Assembly (NCBI RefSeq): GCF_002892835.1
Contig: NZ_PJMB01000007.1
Span: 62,001 to 126,000 of the forward strand
Length of the DNA stretch: 64,000 nt
Source: Arthrobacter sp. AFG7.2
Lineage (GTDB): Bacteria > Actinomycetota > Actinomycetes > Actinomycetales > Micrococcaceae
Direction of reading: 5' to 3'
In this document: positions 8,248-18,107 of the stretch, one piece after another
Layout: the number at the start of each line of letters is the position of its first letter
How positions within the stretch are numbered: position 1 is the first letter of the stretch
The notes under the pieces: generated by a model
Databases searched by the model: none
Told to the model about the DNA's origin: nothing
The model's input: the letters and a program-made list of their open reading frames with translations, nothing else
Position numbers and translations under genes: made by a program

Positions 8248-8861
8248 GACCGTCCCTTGGTAAACCATTCAATGTCACTGCCATCAAAGGGCGCGTGCTG
8301 CGCCTTCACGGCCTGGTAAAGCTGGTCCGCGGATGCCTCGAGGGAGTCAACCAGGGCCGCGGGATAGTCCATTGCCACCAGGTGCTCCGCGAATTCGTCC
8401 TCGTCGTCAATGAACACACCCCTGCCCGCCGTCCGGACCACATCAAGATCCATGTCGATAACGTGGAACTCAGTAACTGCCGGACGGATGGTGTTCCACT
8501 CATGCGCCACGGCCAGGTCGATGTAGATCCGCACCCCACCGGGATGGGCGTCGTCGTAAAACGTCGCCACCCAGTCCCCCTCCCGGGGGATCAGGAGCAC
8601 GGCGTCCGATTTGGTGTAGAACGCGGCTCCCGGGCGGGAACAGAATTCGTTGGTTCCCTGGAAGATCCACCAGCCGTGCCGGTCCTCGCCAAGGTAACGT
8701 CCGGGCACCACCCAGTGGGCTTTCCCGTTCCACTTCCGGTTCCGTGCTACAACCAGCTGCCCTGGTTCGAGGTTTTCCGGAATCCGTGTCGTCCCGTGCT
8801 GGTCCTCCGCCGCCGGCTCCGCCAGGACACCGGGGTATTTCAGCTCAACCTCGCCCCTCAC
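8244..8861 (-). CDS. DUF402 domain-containing protein (205 aa)
   Basis: The sequence matches the DUF402 fold, seen in YgaC/FomD-like phosphatases and in RNase-linked proteins: a beta-rich core with the [18 protein letters not shown] segment and a conserved Asp set around [29 protein letters not shown]402 proteins of the nucleoside-diphosphatase group use such acidic residues to bind metal, so a phosphohydrolase role is possible. The start is a GTG at 8861 overlapping the dxs stop (GTGA), and its own stop overlaps the next gene. Coupling to dxs hints at a link with phosphorylated isoprenoid precursors, which is an inference only. Confidence 0.82.
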   Translation of the reverse strand: MRGEVELKYPGVLAEPAAEDQHGTTRIPENLEPGQLVVARNRKWNGKAHWVVPGRYLGEDRHGWWIFQGTNEFCSRPGAAFYTKSDAVLLIPREGDWVATFYDDAHPGGVRIYIDLAVAHEWNTIRPAVTEFHVIDMDLDVVRTAGRGVFIDDEDEFAEHLVAMDYPAALVDSLEASADQLYQAVKAQHAPFDGSDIEWFTKGRS

Positions 8862-10831
8862 AGGATCGGAAGGCTGCCGGTGGTCGGGTGCTGCTGGCCG
8901 GGCAGGGGACGCGCGAACGGGACCTTCGTGCCGAGAACCTGGGCTACGACGTCGTGCGTGATCTGCTGGGCGGTCAGGCCTACGCGGTCGAGGATCTGGG
9001 CACGGGTGCCGTGGTCCAGGAATTCGACCGGCAATCCCACCTCGTTCAGGGCAGTATCCACCCCTGCAGCGCGCATTTCCTGGCGAATCCGGGAGCCGAC
9101 GCCGCCGGCGCGGACGCCGTCCTCGATGCAGATGACGAGCCGGTGGTGGGATGCCAGCGCGATGATGGACCGCGGGACGGGCAGGACCCAGCGCGGATCC
9201 ACCACGGTGGTGCTGATGCCTTGCGCGCCGAGCCGGTTGGACACGTCCAGCGCAAGCTCGGACATGGCGCCGACGCTGACGATCAGGACATCGTTTTCGG
9301 TGGAGCCGCTGGGCCGACGGGACAGTACGTCCACGCCGTCGCTCAGGCGTTCAAGGGCCTCCACCTCGGCGCCAACAGATCCCTTGGAAAAACGGACCAC
9401 CGTGGGGGCGTCGCTGATGGCCACGGCTTCGCGGAGCTCCTCACGGAGGCGGCTGGCGTCGCGCGGCGCTGCGAGGTGGAGTCCCGGGACGATCTGGACC
9501 ATGGACATGTCCCACATGCCGTGGTGGCTGGCGCCGTCCGGTCCGGTGACACCAGCCCGGTCCAGGACGATGGTGACCCCGGCCTTGTGCAGGGCCACGT
9601 CCATCAGGAGCTGGTCGAATGCCCGGTTCAGGAAGGTGGCGTAGACAGCGACCACGGGGTGCAGTCCGCCGAAGGCCATGCCGGCGGCGGAGGTGAGGGC
9701 GTGCTGTTCGGCGATGCCGACGTCGATCACCCGGTCCGGGTGCCTGGCGGCGAACTTGTGCAGCCCGACGGGGATCAGCATGGCCCCGGTGATTCCGACG
9801 ACGTCCTTCCGCTCATCGGCGATGGCAGCGATTTCGTCGGCGAAGACGGAGGTCCAGGACTGGGCCCCGGCGGTGCCGGTGGGTTCCCCGGTTTCGGGGT
9901 CGATGATGCCAACGGCGTGGAACTGGTCTGCCTCGTGGGCGCGCGCCGGGGCGTAGCCGTGGCCTTTTTCGGTCATCGCATGGACAATGACCGGTCCGCC
10001 GTAGTGCTTGGCTGTGGACAGGGCGTTTTCCATGGCCTGGAGGTTATGGCCGTCCACGGGGCCGATGTACTTCATGCCGAGGTCTTCGAACATGCCTTGC
10101 GGGGCCCACCAGTCCTTGATGCCCTTTTTCATGGCATGGAGGCTCTTGTAGGTGAACTGGCCGGCGGGTCCTCCGTTTTGGAGCTTCTTCTTCCACCAGT
10201 CGAGCGCCACTTCGTAGGCGGGTGCTGTCCGGAAGGAGTCGATGGTGGGACGCAGGGATGCGAGGTAGTCGGCGAATCCGCCCACTGTGGGGGCGTAGGA
10301 CCTGCCGTTGTCATTGACCACAATCACCACCCGGCGGCGCTTGTCCGCGGCGATGTTGTTAATGGCTTCCCAGGCCATGCCGCCTGTCAGCGCACCATCC
10401 CCCACCACCGCGATGACGTAGCGGTCGCCTTCACCGGTCAGCTGGCGGGCGCGGGAGATCCCGTCAGCCCAGGACAGTGACGAGGAGGCATGCGAGCTCT
10501 CAACAATGTCGTGCTCTGACTCGGCACGTGACGGGTACCCCGAGATGCCGCCTTCCTGGCGAAGGGTGCTGAAATCCTGGCGTCCGGTCAGCAGCTTGTG
10601 GACATAGGACTGGTGCCCGGTGTCGAAGACGATGCTGTCACGGGGCGAGTCGAAAATTCGGTGCACGGCAAGCGTCAGCTCTACCACGCCAAGGTTGGGT
10701 CCGAGGTGCCCGCCCGTCTGCGAGACGTTCGTGATCAGGAAATCCCTGACCTCTGAAGCCAGCTGGGTCAGCTGCTCTTCGGACAACTCGTTCAGGTCCT
10801 GCGGATTCCGGATGGTGTCCAAGATTCCCAA
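8858..10831 (-). CDS. dxs: 1-deoxy-D-xylulose-5-phosphate synthase (657 aa)
   Basis: First enzyme of the MEP isoprenoid pathway: it condenses pyruvate and glyceraldehyde-3-phosphate with thiamine diphosphate. Visible motifs: [15 protein letters not shown] with the catalytic His, [13 protein letters not shown] with the ThDP/Mg2+ Asp, GPVDGHN, and the transketolase pyrimidine-binding and C-terminal domains ([17 protein letters not shown]). Length is standard. The ATG at 10831 follows a GGAGGGGT ribosome-binding site. It leads a three-gene coupled unit. Upstream it is separated from acnA by 141 bp containing a hairpin terminator. Confidence 0.97.
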   Translation of the reverse strand: MGILDTIRNPQDLNELSEEQLTQLASEVRDFLITNVSQTGGHLGPNLGVVELTLAVHRIFDSPRDSIVFDTGHQSYVHKLLTGRQDFSTLRQEGGISGYPSRAESEHDIVESSHASSSLSWADGISRARQLTGEGDRYVIAVVGDGALTGGMAWEAINNIAADKRRRVVIVVNDNGRSYAPTVGGFADYLASLRPTIDSFRTAPAYEVALDWWKKKLQNGGPAGQFTYKSLHAMKKGIKDWWAPQGMFEDLGMKYIGPVDGHNLQAMENALSTAKHYGGPVIVHAMTEKGHGYAPARAHEADQFHAVGIIDPETGEPTGTAGAQSWTSVFADEIAAIADERKDVVGITGAMLIPVGLHKFAARHPDRVIDVGIAEQHALTSAAGMAFGGLHPVVAVYATFLNRAFDQLLMDVALHKAGVTIVLDRAGVTGPDGASHHGMWDMSMVQIVPGLHLAAPRDASRLREELREAVAISDAPTVVRFSKGSVGAEVEALERLSDGVDVLSRRPSGSTENDVLIVSVGAMSELALDVSNRLGAQGISTTVVDPRWVLPVPRSIIALASHHRLVICIEDGVRAGGVGSRIRQEMRAAGVDTALNEVGLPVEFLDHGTRAQILDRVGLTAQQITHDVVAQVLGTKVPFARPLPGQQHPTTGSLPIL

Positions 10832-10909
10832 TGACCCCTCCTTCGGATGGTAGACGTGCCGTTTAACTCTAACGCCTTGGTCCGCAGGACCAGACGCATC
10901 AGCAAAGCC

Positions 10910-10944
10910 GAAGCCCCGGCTGGTCGGTGACCGGCCGGGGCTTC
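10910..10944 (-). terminator. Hairpin terminator after acnA
   Basis: Perfect 11-bp arms GAAGCCCCGGC (10910-10920) and GCCGGGGCTTC (10934-10944) around a 13-nt loop, 28 bp past the aconitase stop. There is no U-run afterwards, as is common in high-GC actinobacteria. Confidence 0.7.
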
Positions 10945-10972
10945 GGGTGGTGGTGCCTGGTGGCAGAGCCCG

Positions 10973-13798
10973 CTAGTTCGCGGAGATCTGGCGCAGCACG
11001 TACTGCAGGATGCCGCCGTTGCGGTAGTAGTCCGCTTCACCCGGGGTATCGATGCGCAGGACGGCGTCGAACGACGTCGAGCTGCCGTCCTCAGCAATCG
11101 CTGTGACCTTCAGGGTCTTGGGCGTGGTGCCCTCGTTCAGGGCGGTGACCCCCTCAACGGAGAACGTCTCCGTGCCGGACAGACCCAGGGTCGCAGCGGT
11201 CTCGCCGGCCGGGAACTGCAGCGGCAGGACGCCCATGCCGATGAGGTTGGAGCGGTGGATGCGCTCGTAGCTCTCGGCGATGACGGCCTTGACGCCCAGC
11301 AGGGCGGTACCCTTGGCAGCCCAGTCACGGGAGGAACCCGAACCGTATTCCTTGCCTGCCAGGACCACCAGCGGGGTGCCGGCTGCCTGGTAGTTCTGCG
11401 CGGCGTCGTAAACGTAGGCCTGGGGACCGCCTTCCTGGCTGAAGTCGCGGGTGAAGCCACCTTCGACGCCGTCCAGGATCTGGTTCTTGATGCGGATGTT
11501 CGCGAACGTTCCGCGGATCATCACCTCGTGGTTGCCGCGGCGGGAACCGTAGGAGTTGAAATCCTTGCGCTCCACGCCGTTGGCCAGCAGGTACTGGCCC
11601 GCGGGGGTGTCCGACTTGAAGGAACCGGCCGGGGAGATGTGGTCAGTGGTGACCGAATCGCCCAGCTTCAGGAGTACGCGGGCGCCCGTGATGTCCTTGA
11701 CCGGCTCAGGCTGTGCCTGCATGCCCTCGAAGTACGGGGGCTTCCGGACGTAGGTGGAGTTCGGATCCCAGGCGAAGGTGTCACCGGCGGGGGTGTCGAG
11801 CGCCTTCCAGCGGTCGTCGCCCTCGAAGACGCCTTCGTAGCCCTTGGCGAACATTTCCTTGTCGATCGAGGAATCGATGACCTGCTGGACCTCGACCGGG
11901 TTGGGCCAGATGTCCTTCAGGAAAACGTCGTTACCGTCCTTGTCCTGGCCCAGGGCGTCGGTTTCGAAGTCGAAGTCCATGGAGCCGGCCAGGGCGTAGG
12001 CGATGACCAGCGGCGGGGAGGCCAGGTAGTTCATCTTGACGTCCGGGTTGATGCGGCCTTCGAAGTTGCGGTTGCCCGAGAGGACAGCCGCGACGGCGAG
12101 GTCGTTGGCCTGGATGGCTTCCGAGACTTCGGCTTCCAGCGGCCCCGAGTTGCCGATGCAGGTGGCGCAGCCGTAGCCCACGATGTAGAAGCCAAGCTTC
12201 TCCAGGTAGGGGGTCAGGCCGGACTTCTCGTAGTAGTCAGTGACCACCTTGGAACCCGGTGCAACGGACGTCTTGACCCACGGCTTGGACGTGAGGCCCT
12301 TGTCCACGGCGTTGCGTGCCAGGACCGCGGCGGCCAGCATGACCGAGGGGTTGGACGTGTTGGTGCAGGAGGTGATGGATGCAATGGTGACGGCGCCATG
12401 GTCCAGTTCGAACTCGCGGCCGTCAGCCATCTTGACCGGAACGGGCTGCGAGATGCGTCCTGCTCCCCCGTGGCCGGCCGAGTACTTCGGCGGCTCGCGG
12501 TCTGAGTCGGAGATGTGCGTGGCGCCGGCGGTGAACGAGGGCGAGTCGGAGGCCGGGAAGGTCTCCTCAAGCGATTCGTCCAGGCTGCCGGCGTCGGCCT
12601 CGTGGGAGACGTAGTTCTTCAGGTCGTGCCGGAACTCGTCCTTGGCCTCGGTGAGTTCGATCCGGTCCTGCGGGCGCTTGGGGCCGGCGATGGACGGAAC
12701 AACCGTGGACAGGTCCAGTTCAAGGTACTCGGAGAACTTGATTTCGCGGGAGGGGTCATGCCAGAGACCCTGCTCCTTGGCGTAGGCCTCGACCAGGGCC
12801 ACGTTCTGGTCCGCACGCCCGGTGAGGCGCAGGTAGTCCAGCGTGACATCGTCGATGGGGAACATGGCTGCCGTGGAACCGAATTCCGGGCTCATGTTGC
12901 CGATGGTGGCGCGGTTGGCCAGCGGCACTGCCGCCACGCCTTCGCCGTAGAACTCGACGAACTTGCCCACAACGCCGTGCTTGCGAAGCTGTTCGGTGAT
13001 GGTGAGCACCACGTCGGTGGCGGTGGCGCCTGCGGGGATGGACCCGGTCAGCTTGAAGCCCACAACACGCGGAATCAGCATGGAGACGGGCTGCCCAAGC
13101 ATGGCAGCCTCGGCTTCGATGCCGCCGACGCCCCAGCCGAGCACGCCCATGCCGTTGACCATGGTGGTGTGCGAGTCGGTACCCACGCACGTGTCGGGGT
13201 AGGCACGCAGGACACCGTCGACTTCACGGGTCATGACGGTGCGGGCCAGGTATTCGATGTTGACCTGGTGCACGATGCCGGTTCCCGGCGGTACAACCTT
13301 GAAGTCATCGAACGCGGTCTGGCCCCAGCGCAGGAACTGGTAGCGCTCCCCGTTGCGCTGGTATTCGATCTCCATGTTGCGCTCCAGTGCGCCGGAGTTG
13401 CCGAAGGCGTCGATCTGGACCGAGTGGTCAATGACCATTTCGGCGGGCGCCAGGGGGTTGACCCGCTTCGGGTCACCTCCCAGTTCCTTCACGGCTTCAC
13501 GCATGGTCGCCAGGTCCACCACGCAGGGGACGCCGGTGAAGTCCTGCATGATCACGCGTGCAGGCGTGAACTGGATTTCTGTATCGGGCTGGGCATTTGG
13601 ATCCCAGCCTGCCAAGGCGCGGACGTGATCGGCAGTGATGTTCGCGCCGTCCTCGGTCCTCAACAGGTTTTCAAGCAATACCTTGAGGCTGAACGGAAGG
13701 TTTTCTGCACCTTCAACGGAGTTCAACCGGAAAATTTCGTATTCGGTTCCGGCTACATTAAGTTTGCCTTTTGAACCGAAGCTGTCCACAGTGCTCAT
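10973..13798 (-). CDS. acnA: Aconitate hydratase (941 aa)
   Basis: TCA-cycle enzyme interconverting citrate and isocitrate through a [4Fe-4S] cluster. The cluster cysteines are visible in [11 protein letters not shown] and in [12 protein letters not shown]. The swivel domain has [20 protein letters not shown], with the substrate-binding Arg/Ser. Length fits the AcnA/IRP1 type. An extra linker of about 60 residues between the halves (near 395-455) is Ser/Glu/Asp-rich and contains [20 protein letters not shown] 13798 follows AGGAG. It is monocistronic, with its own upstream region and a downstream hairpin. Confidence 0.97.
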   Translation of the reverse strand: MSTVDSFGSKGKLNVAGTEYEIFRLNSVEGAENLPFSLKVLLENLLRTEDGANITADHVRALAGWDPNAQPDTEIQFTPARVIMQDFTGVPCVVDLATMREAVKELGGDPKRVNPLAPAEMVIDHSVQIDAFGNSGALERNMEIEYQRNGERYQFLRWGQTAFDDFKVVPPGTGIVHQVNIEYLARTVMTREVDGVLRAYPDTCVGTDSHTTMVNGMGVLGWGVGGIEAEAAMLGQPVSMLIPRVVGFKLTGSIPAGATATDVVLTITEQLRKHGVVGKFVEFYGEGVAAVPLANRATIGNMSPEFGSTAAMFPIDDVTLDYLRLTGRADQNVALVEAYAKEQGLWHDPSREIKFSEYLELDLSTVVPSIAGPKRPQDRIELTEAKDEFRHDLKNYVSHEADAGSLDESLEETFPASDSPSFTAGATHISDSDREPPKYSAGHGGAGRISQPVPVKMADGREFELDHGAVTIASITSCTNTSNPSVMLAAAVLARNAVDKGLTSKPWVKTSVAPGSKVVTDYYEKSGLTPYLEKLGFYIVGYGCATCIGNSGPLEAEVSEAIQANDLAVAAVLSGNRNFEGRINPDVKMNYLASPPLVIAYALAGSMDFDFETDALGQDKDGNDVFLKDIWPNPVEVQQVIDSSIDKEMFAKGYEGVFEGDDRWKALDTPAGDTFAWDPNSTYVRKPPYFEGMQAQPEPVKDITGARVLLKLGDSVTTDHISPAGSFKSDTPAGQYLLANGVERKDFNSYGSRRGNHEVMIRGTFANIRIKNQILDGVEGGFTRDFSQEGGPQAYVYDAAQNYQAAGTPLVVLAGKEYGSGSSRDWAAKGTALLGVKAVIAESYERIHRSNLIGMGVLPLQFPAGETAATLGLSGTETFSVEGVTALNEGTTPKTLKVTAIAEDGSSTSFDAVLRIDTPGEADYYRNGGILQYVLRQISAN

Positions 13799-13963
13799 CG
13801 CAGGACTCCTCTCGCAACAGTTTCATCTTTGTCGCGCGGTTGACCGCCTGCTAGTTAGGAGGCCCTAATTAGTGCAGGGCCCGAAAATTGCACACGGCCG
13901 GCCGTGATTACGGAGCGCGACGTGGGACTACTACCGCCATAGTAGTCGATCCCGGTTCCGGTA
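13799..13963 (-). promoter_or_regulatory. acnA upstream region with two inverted repeats
   Basis: This 165-bp region between the RNA methyltransferase and acnA contains an imperfect dyad, CTAGTTAG-N6-CTAATTAG (13851-13872), about 53-74 bp upstream of the acnA start, and a perfect dyad, GACTACTA-N6-TAGTAGTC (13926-13947). The first overlaps a TAATTA -10-like stretch. The second could be an operator or the end hairpin of the upstream gene. No regulator can be named from sequence. Confidence 0.45.
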
Positions 13964-15340
13964 TCAGGGACGCGGTGTCAGCAGCGCGACAGTCTCCAGG
14001 TGGTGCGTGTGGGGGTAGAGGTCGAAGGCCCGGAGTCCTGCAAGCTCCCAGCCTGCCTGCCTGAAGTACCCCACGTCCCGGGCGAACGACGCCGGATCGC
14101 AGGACACGTAGGCAATGGCGCGGGGGTGCGCGTCAACAAGCTGCTTAACCACTGCTTTTCCCGCTCCGGCCCGCGGTGGGTCCAGGATGAGGGCGTCGAA
14201 GTCCCGCGGCTTCTGGCGGAGGACCCGCTCCACCCGGCCCTGGACGATCTCCACCTGGGGTGCGTCATGCAGGTTCTTGCGTGCGTCCCGGCTGGTTCCG
14301 GAAGCACCCTCCACCGAGAGGACGGACCCCGTCTCCCCCACCGCGTCGGCCAGCACCGCGGTGAAGAGTCCGGCACCTGCGTAGAGGTCGGCAACGACGG
14401 CGCCGGCATGCAGGAAGCCGCCGTGCTGCAGGAATTCTGTGACAGCCCCCACAAGGGTCCCGGGCGCGTCGCGGTGGATCTGCCAGAATCCTGCCCCGGT
14501 CACCCGGTACTCGTGCCCCGCCGCTGATTCCTGCACCCAGGTGCGTCCCCGCACCTGCTGCACGTCCTCAGTGGCGGGGTCGAAAGCCGCCACTGACACG
14601 TCGGCGGGGAGCCGGGCCGCGATGGCGCCCAGGCGTTTTGGCTTGGTTCCCTTGGCAGCAGCCAGCAACACCAAAGGCCGCGAGCCGTTGGCCGGTGCGG
14701 CCACCTCCACGCGGTCAATTCCCTGCAGGTCGATGTCCCACAGGCGGAGGTTGTTGATGGCATCGATGGCCAGCGGCATCTCATGGATGGGGATAATGTG
14801 TCCCGAACGGTGTGCGTGCATCCCCAGCTTGCCGCCGGGGGTTACCGAAAAACTGGCCCGCGTCCGCCAGCGGAGGCCGTCCCTGCTGTCCGGGGTGCCG
14901 TCCACTGCTTCCACCAGGGCAGCCTCCCCGTCCGGCACCGGTTCCAACCCCGCGAGGCGCTTGAGCTGTTCGTTCAGCACGTCCGCCTTAAGGCTCCGCT
15001 GCCGGGCCAGGGTGATGTGGCCGAACTCAGCCCCTCCCACGGGAGGATGTCCATGACCCCAGGCGCGGCGCGAATCAGCAGGGCGCCAGAAGTGGTCCAC
15101 GCGGTCCGGTGATGCCTCGAGGACCTCCACCACGTCGGCGCGCCAGAACGTGGCCTTTTCGTCAGCGTCCGTCAGACGCGCCCGCACTTTTTCGCCCGGG
15201 ACAGCGTGGCGGACAAAGATGACGCGTCCTTCGTGCCTCGCGACGCAATGGCCGCCATGCGCCACGGGTCCGACGTCGAGCACTACGTCCGTGCCCGCTT
15301 CTCCGGTCAGTGCCGGCTGGGTTTGTGTCTTTTCAGTCAT
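13964..15340 (-). CDS. Class I SAM-dependent RNA methyltransferase with TRAM domain (RumA/TrmA-like, 458 aa)
   Basis: Predicted 5-methyluridine RNA methyltransferase. The N-terminal TRAM domain (about residues 15-75, DVGPVAHGGHCVARHEGRV) binds RNA. The C-terminal Rossmann domain has VADLYAGAGLFTAVLAD (SAM motif), LILDPPRAGAGKAVV, and YVSCDPASFARDVGYF with the catalytic Cys. The RumA-type Fe-S cysteine cluster is not evident, as in other actinobacterial members. Its ATG (15340) overlaps the stop of the upstream permease (ATGA), so the two are coupled. M. tuberculosis has the same pairing (Rv2689c/Rv2690c, from memory). The target RNA is unknown. Confidence 0.9.
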   Translation of the reverse strand: MTEKTQTQPALTGEAGTDVVLDVGPVAHGGHCVARHEGRVIFVRHAVPGEKVRARLTDADEKATFWRADVVEVLEASPDRVDHFWRPADSRRAWGHGHPPVGGAEFGHITLARQRSLKADVLNEQLKRLAGLEPVPDGEAALVEAVDGTPDSRDGLRWRTRASFSVTPGGKLGMHAHRSGHIIPIHEMPLAIDAINNLRLWDIDLQGIDRVEVAAPANGSRPLVLLAAAKGTKPKRLGAIAARLPADVSVAAFDPATEDVQQVRGRTWVQESAAGHEYRVTGAGFWQIHRDAPGTLVGAVTEFLQHGGFLHAGAVVADLYAGAGLFTAVLADAVGETGSVLSVEGASGTSRDARKNLHDAPQVEIVQGRVERVLRQKPRDFDALILDPPRAGAGKAVVKQLVDAHPRAIAYVSCDPASFARDVGYFRQAGWELAGLRAFDLYPHTHHLETVALLTPRP

Positions 15341-17313
15341 TGGATATCCTGCAGGTTTTTGGCTTCTTCGGATGATTTCAGCTGCCAGGGAACACTCGCC
15401 ACCATGACTCCTGGTTCAAAGTGCAGCCGGGTCTTGATACGGAGGGCTGTCTGGTTATGGACCAGCTGCTCCCACCACTTGCCCACCACGTATTCCGGGA
15501 TGTAGACGACGATCAGGTCCCGTGGCGAGTCCAGCCGCATCTGTTTGATGTAGTCCATGATGGGCGTGACAGTCTCGCGGTAGGGACTCGCGAGTACAGT
15601 CAGCGGAACCGGAATTTCCAGCTTCTCCCAGTCCGCCACCGTCTGCGCGGTTTCTTCGGCGTCGATATCCACTGTCACCGCGTCCAGCCGGGAGGGCCGC
15701 GACGCCCTGGCGTAGGCAAGGGCCCGCAGGACGGGTTTGCGCACGTGAGATACCAGCAGGACGGCGTGTACCCGGGTGGGAAGGGCACGCGGCGAAGAGT
15801 CCTCGTCCACTGCCAGTTCCCTGGCCACATTGTCGTAGTGCGCCCTGATGCTCCACATGATCAGGAACAGGATGAACATGGCGAGCAGCGCAATCCAGGC
15901 GCCCTGCTCGAACTTGGTGACCAGCACGATCACAAGGACCGTTGCTGTCATGCCGAAGCCGATGCTGTTGATGATGCGCGACTTGGCCATCCGGCGCCGG
16001 ACCGCTTTGTCCCTGGCCAGCTTGAGCTGCCGGCCCCAGTGCCGGATCATCCCCAGCTGGCTGGCGGTGAAGGAGATGAAGACGCCCACGATGTAGAGCT
16101 GGATGAGCTTGGTGACGTCGGCGTTGAAGGCGAGGACCAGCACCAGCGCACCCGCGGCGAGGGCAAGCACGCCGTTACTGAAGGCAAGCCGGTCACCCCT
16201 GGTCCGCAACTGGCGGGGCAGGTAGCCGTCCTGGGCAAGGATGGAGCCCAGCACGGGGAAGCCGTTGAAGGCGGTGTTGGCGGCAAAGACCAGAATGACG
16301 CCGGTTGCGGCCACCACGATATAGAACAGTACGGATCCCGGCCCGAAGATAGTCTGGGCAATCTGGCTGATGGCGGGGGTCTGGATGTATCCCTCCGGCA
16401 GGGGGCTGCCGTTGAGCAGGAACTCCGTGGCCGGGTCAAGGACAATGCGGACTTTGGTGGCATTGGCCAGGTACATGATGCCGGCGAGCATGGTGGCGCC
16501 GATAACGCCCAGCAGCAGCAAGGTGGTGGCCGCGTTCTTGCTCTTTGGCGGCCTGAAATTGGGGACACCGTTACTGATGGCCTCGACGCCGGTCAACGCC
16601 GCCGCGCCCGAGGAAAAAGCGCGGAGCAGGAGAAAGGCGCCGGCAAGCCCCACCAGTCCCTCGTCGAACCCGGGCGCCGGAACGATCTCGAAGGCAGCCG
16701 AGGGGGCCTGCCCCAACTGTCCGGTGAGCGACTGGAAGATGCCCACGGCCGTCATGCCCAGAATCGATGCCATGAAGATGTAGGTGGGGACCGCAAACAC
16801 GCTGCCGGCCTCCTTGACCCCCCGCAGGTTGACCAGGGCAAGCAGCACGACGCCGATGGTGGCAATGAGCGCCTGCCGGCCGTGCAGCGCCGGAATGGCG
16901 GTGGTGAGGTATGAGGCGGCCGAGGACATGGACACCGCTACGGTCAGGACGTAGTCCACCAGCAGTGCGGACGCCACCGTGAGGCCCGCGTACTTGCCGA
17001 GGTTTTCCCCGGCGATCTCGTAGTCGCCGCCGCCGGAAGGATAGGCGTGGACATTCTGGCGGTAGGAAGCCACCACCGTCAGCAGGACCACCATGACCGC
17101 CAGCCCGACCCAGGGTGAGAACGCCACCGCGCTGACGCCGGCCAGAGCCAGCGTGAGCAGGATCTCATCCGGCGCATAAGCAACGGACGAGAGGGCATCG
17201 GAGGCGAAAACCGGGAGTGCGATCCGCTTGGGAAGCAGCGTATGCGCCAGCCGGTCATTCCGAAACGGCCGGCCTACCAGCACACGCTTGGCGGCGTTCA
17301 ATATTGTCAGCAC
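15337..17313 (-). CDS. APC-superfamily permease, KimA-like potassium importer (658 aa)
   Basis: About twelve membrane segments are followed by a 170-residue cytoplasmic tail. Usually annotated as an amino-acid permease, but many blocks match the Bacillus K+ importer KimA (YdaO) as I remember it: SDALSSVAY near residue 40, YPSGGGDYEIA, LLVDYVLTVAVSMSSA, AFSSGAAALTGVEAISNGVP, GDRLAFSNG, and the tail ending MVASVPWQL. The start is GTG 17313; no closer in-frame start keeps the conserved N-terminus. It is divergent from two TrkA/RCK genes across 119 bp, which supports a K+ role. No c-di-AMP (ydaO) riboswitch fits in that gap. It is coupled by overlap to the RNA methyltransferase. Confidence 0.85.
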   Translation of the reverse strand: MLTILNAAKRVLVGRPFRNDRLAHTLLPKRIALPVFASDALSSVAYAPDEILLTLALAGVSAVAFSPWVGLAVMVVLLTVVASYRQNVHAYPSGGGDYEIAGENLGKYAGLTVASALLVDYVLTVAVSMSSAASYLTTAIPALHGRQALIATIGVVLLALVNLRGVKEAGSVFAVPTYIFMASILGMTAVGIFQSLTGQLGQAPSAAFEIVPAPGFDEGLVGLAGAFLLLRAFSSGAAALTGVEAISNGVPNFRPPKSKNAATTLLLLGVIGATMLAGIMYLANATKVRIVLDPATEFLLNGSPLPEGYIQTPAISQIAQTIFGPGSVLFYIVVAATGVILVFAANTAFNGFPVLGSILAQDGYLPRQLRTRGDRLAFSNGVLALAAGALVLVLAFNADVTKLIQLYIVGVFISFTASQLGMIRHWGRQLKLARDKAVRRRMAKSRIINSIGFGMTATVLVIVLVTKFEQGAWIALLAMFILFLIMWSIRAHYDNVARELAVDEDSSPRALPTRVHAVLLVSHVRKPVLRALAYARASRPSRLDAVTVDIDAEETAQTVADWEKLEIPVPLTVLASPYRETVTPIMDYIKQMRLDSPRDLIVVYIPEYVVGKWWEQLVHNQTALRIKTRLHFEPGVMVASVPWQLKSSEEAKNLQDIQ

Positions 17314-17432
17314 CCCACAAAGCTAGTCTGATTCCCGGGCTGTGTCATGACGGCCTGTGGGCAGCCTGGAGCCCGGGCGCTGGCGGTAGAGTGCTAGCAG
17401 CAGGACCTGGACAGGAATACAGAGGAGAGACC

Positions 17433-18107
17433 GTGGCGCATTTCGTCATCATGGGATGTGGCCGGGTAGGGGCGACGCTGGCCCACACACTGGAGGACGC
17501 CGGGCATTCGGTGGCCATCATTGACCAGGACGACCGCGCGTTCCGCAGGCTGAGACAAGGTTTCACCGGGCGCAAGGTGACGGGTGTCGGTTTCGACCGG
17601 GACACCCTGAAGCAGGCGGGCGTTGCCGAAGCCTACGCTTTCGCGGCCGTGTCCAGCGGTGACAACTCCAACATCCTCGCCACCCGGGTGGCGAGAGAAA
17701 CATTCCACGTTCCCCACGTCGTGGCCCGGATCTACGATCCCGGCCGTGCCGAAATCTACCAGCGGCTGGGAATTCCCACCGTGGCGGCGGTCCGCTGGAG
17801 TGCAGACCAGGTACTCCGGCGCATTCTGCCTGAGCAGCACCTCGCAGGCGACTTCCGCGAACCCTCGGGACGCCTGGTGCTGGCCGAACTCGACCTCGAC
17901 GCCGGATGGATCGGGCACCGCGTCAGCAGCATCGAGAAAGCCGCCGATATCCGCGTGGCGTACCTGACCCGCTTCGGTGAAGGGATCCTGCCTTCTTCCG
18001 GCACCGCGTACCAGGACGGCGACACCGTGCACGCCATGCTCCAGGTGGACCGCAGCGCGCAGGTCGCCCAGATCCTCGCCAAAGCCCCAGTGAAGGAGTA
18101 CCAGTGA
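17433..18107 (+). CDS. TrkA-family potassium uptake regulator, first of pair (CeoB-like, 224 aa)
   Basis: Cytosolic RCK protein: the N-terminal NAD(H)-binding Rossmann fold (FVIMGCGRVGATLAHTLEDAG, with acidic Asp in IIDQDD) is followed by an RCK_C domain (residues about 145-220). Such proteins gate or regulate K+ transporters in response to nucleotides. I chose GTG 17433 because AGAGGAGA precedes it by a suitable distance and the Rossmann motif begins at once; an upstream extension would run into the divergent promoter region. Its stop overlaps the next gene (ATGA). Confidence 0.9.
   Translation: MAHFVIMGCGRVGATLAHTLEDAGHSVAIIDQDDRAFRRLRQGFTGRKVTGVGFDRDTLKQAGVAEAYAFAAVSSGDNSNILATRVARETFHVPHVVARIYDPGRAEIYQRLGIPTVAAVRWSADQVLRRILPEQHLAGDFREPSGRLVLAELDLDAGWIGHRVSSIEKAADIRVAYLTRFGEGILPSSGTAYQDGDTVHAMLQVDRSAQVAQILAKAPVKEYQ

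Noticed and set aside
8744..10480. 578-codon plus-strand frame opposite dxs
   Set aside because: Antisense artefact of codon bias; dxs is intact on the other strand.
11255..13774. Two long plus-strand frames opposite acnA
   Set aside because: Shadows of the high-GC aconitase gene; compositionally odd and without recognisable motifs.
13926..13947. BlaI-operator copy upstream of acnA
   Set aside because: Its arms and spacing (GACTACTA-N6-TAGTAGTC) differ from TTCTAC-N5-GTAGAA; the CTAC and GTAG cores are too far apart.
17314..17432. c-di-AMP (ydaO) riboswitch upstream of the KimA-like gene
   Set aside because: The divergent gap is only 119 bp and shows none of the conserved core of that riboswitch.
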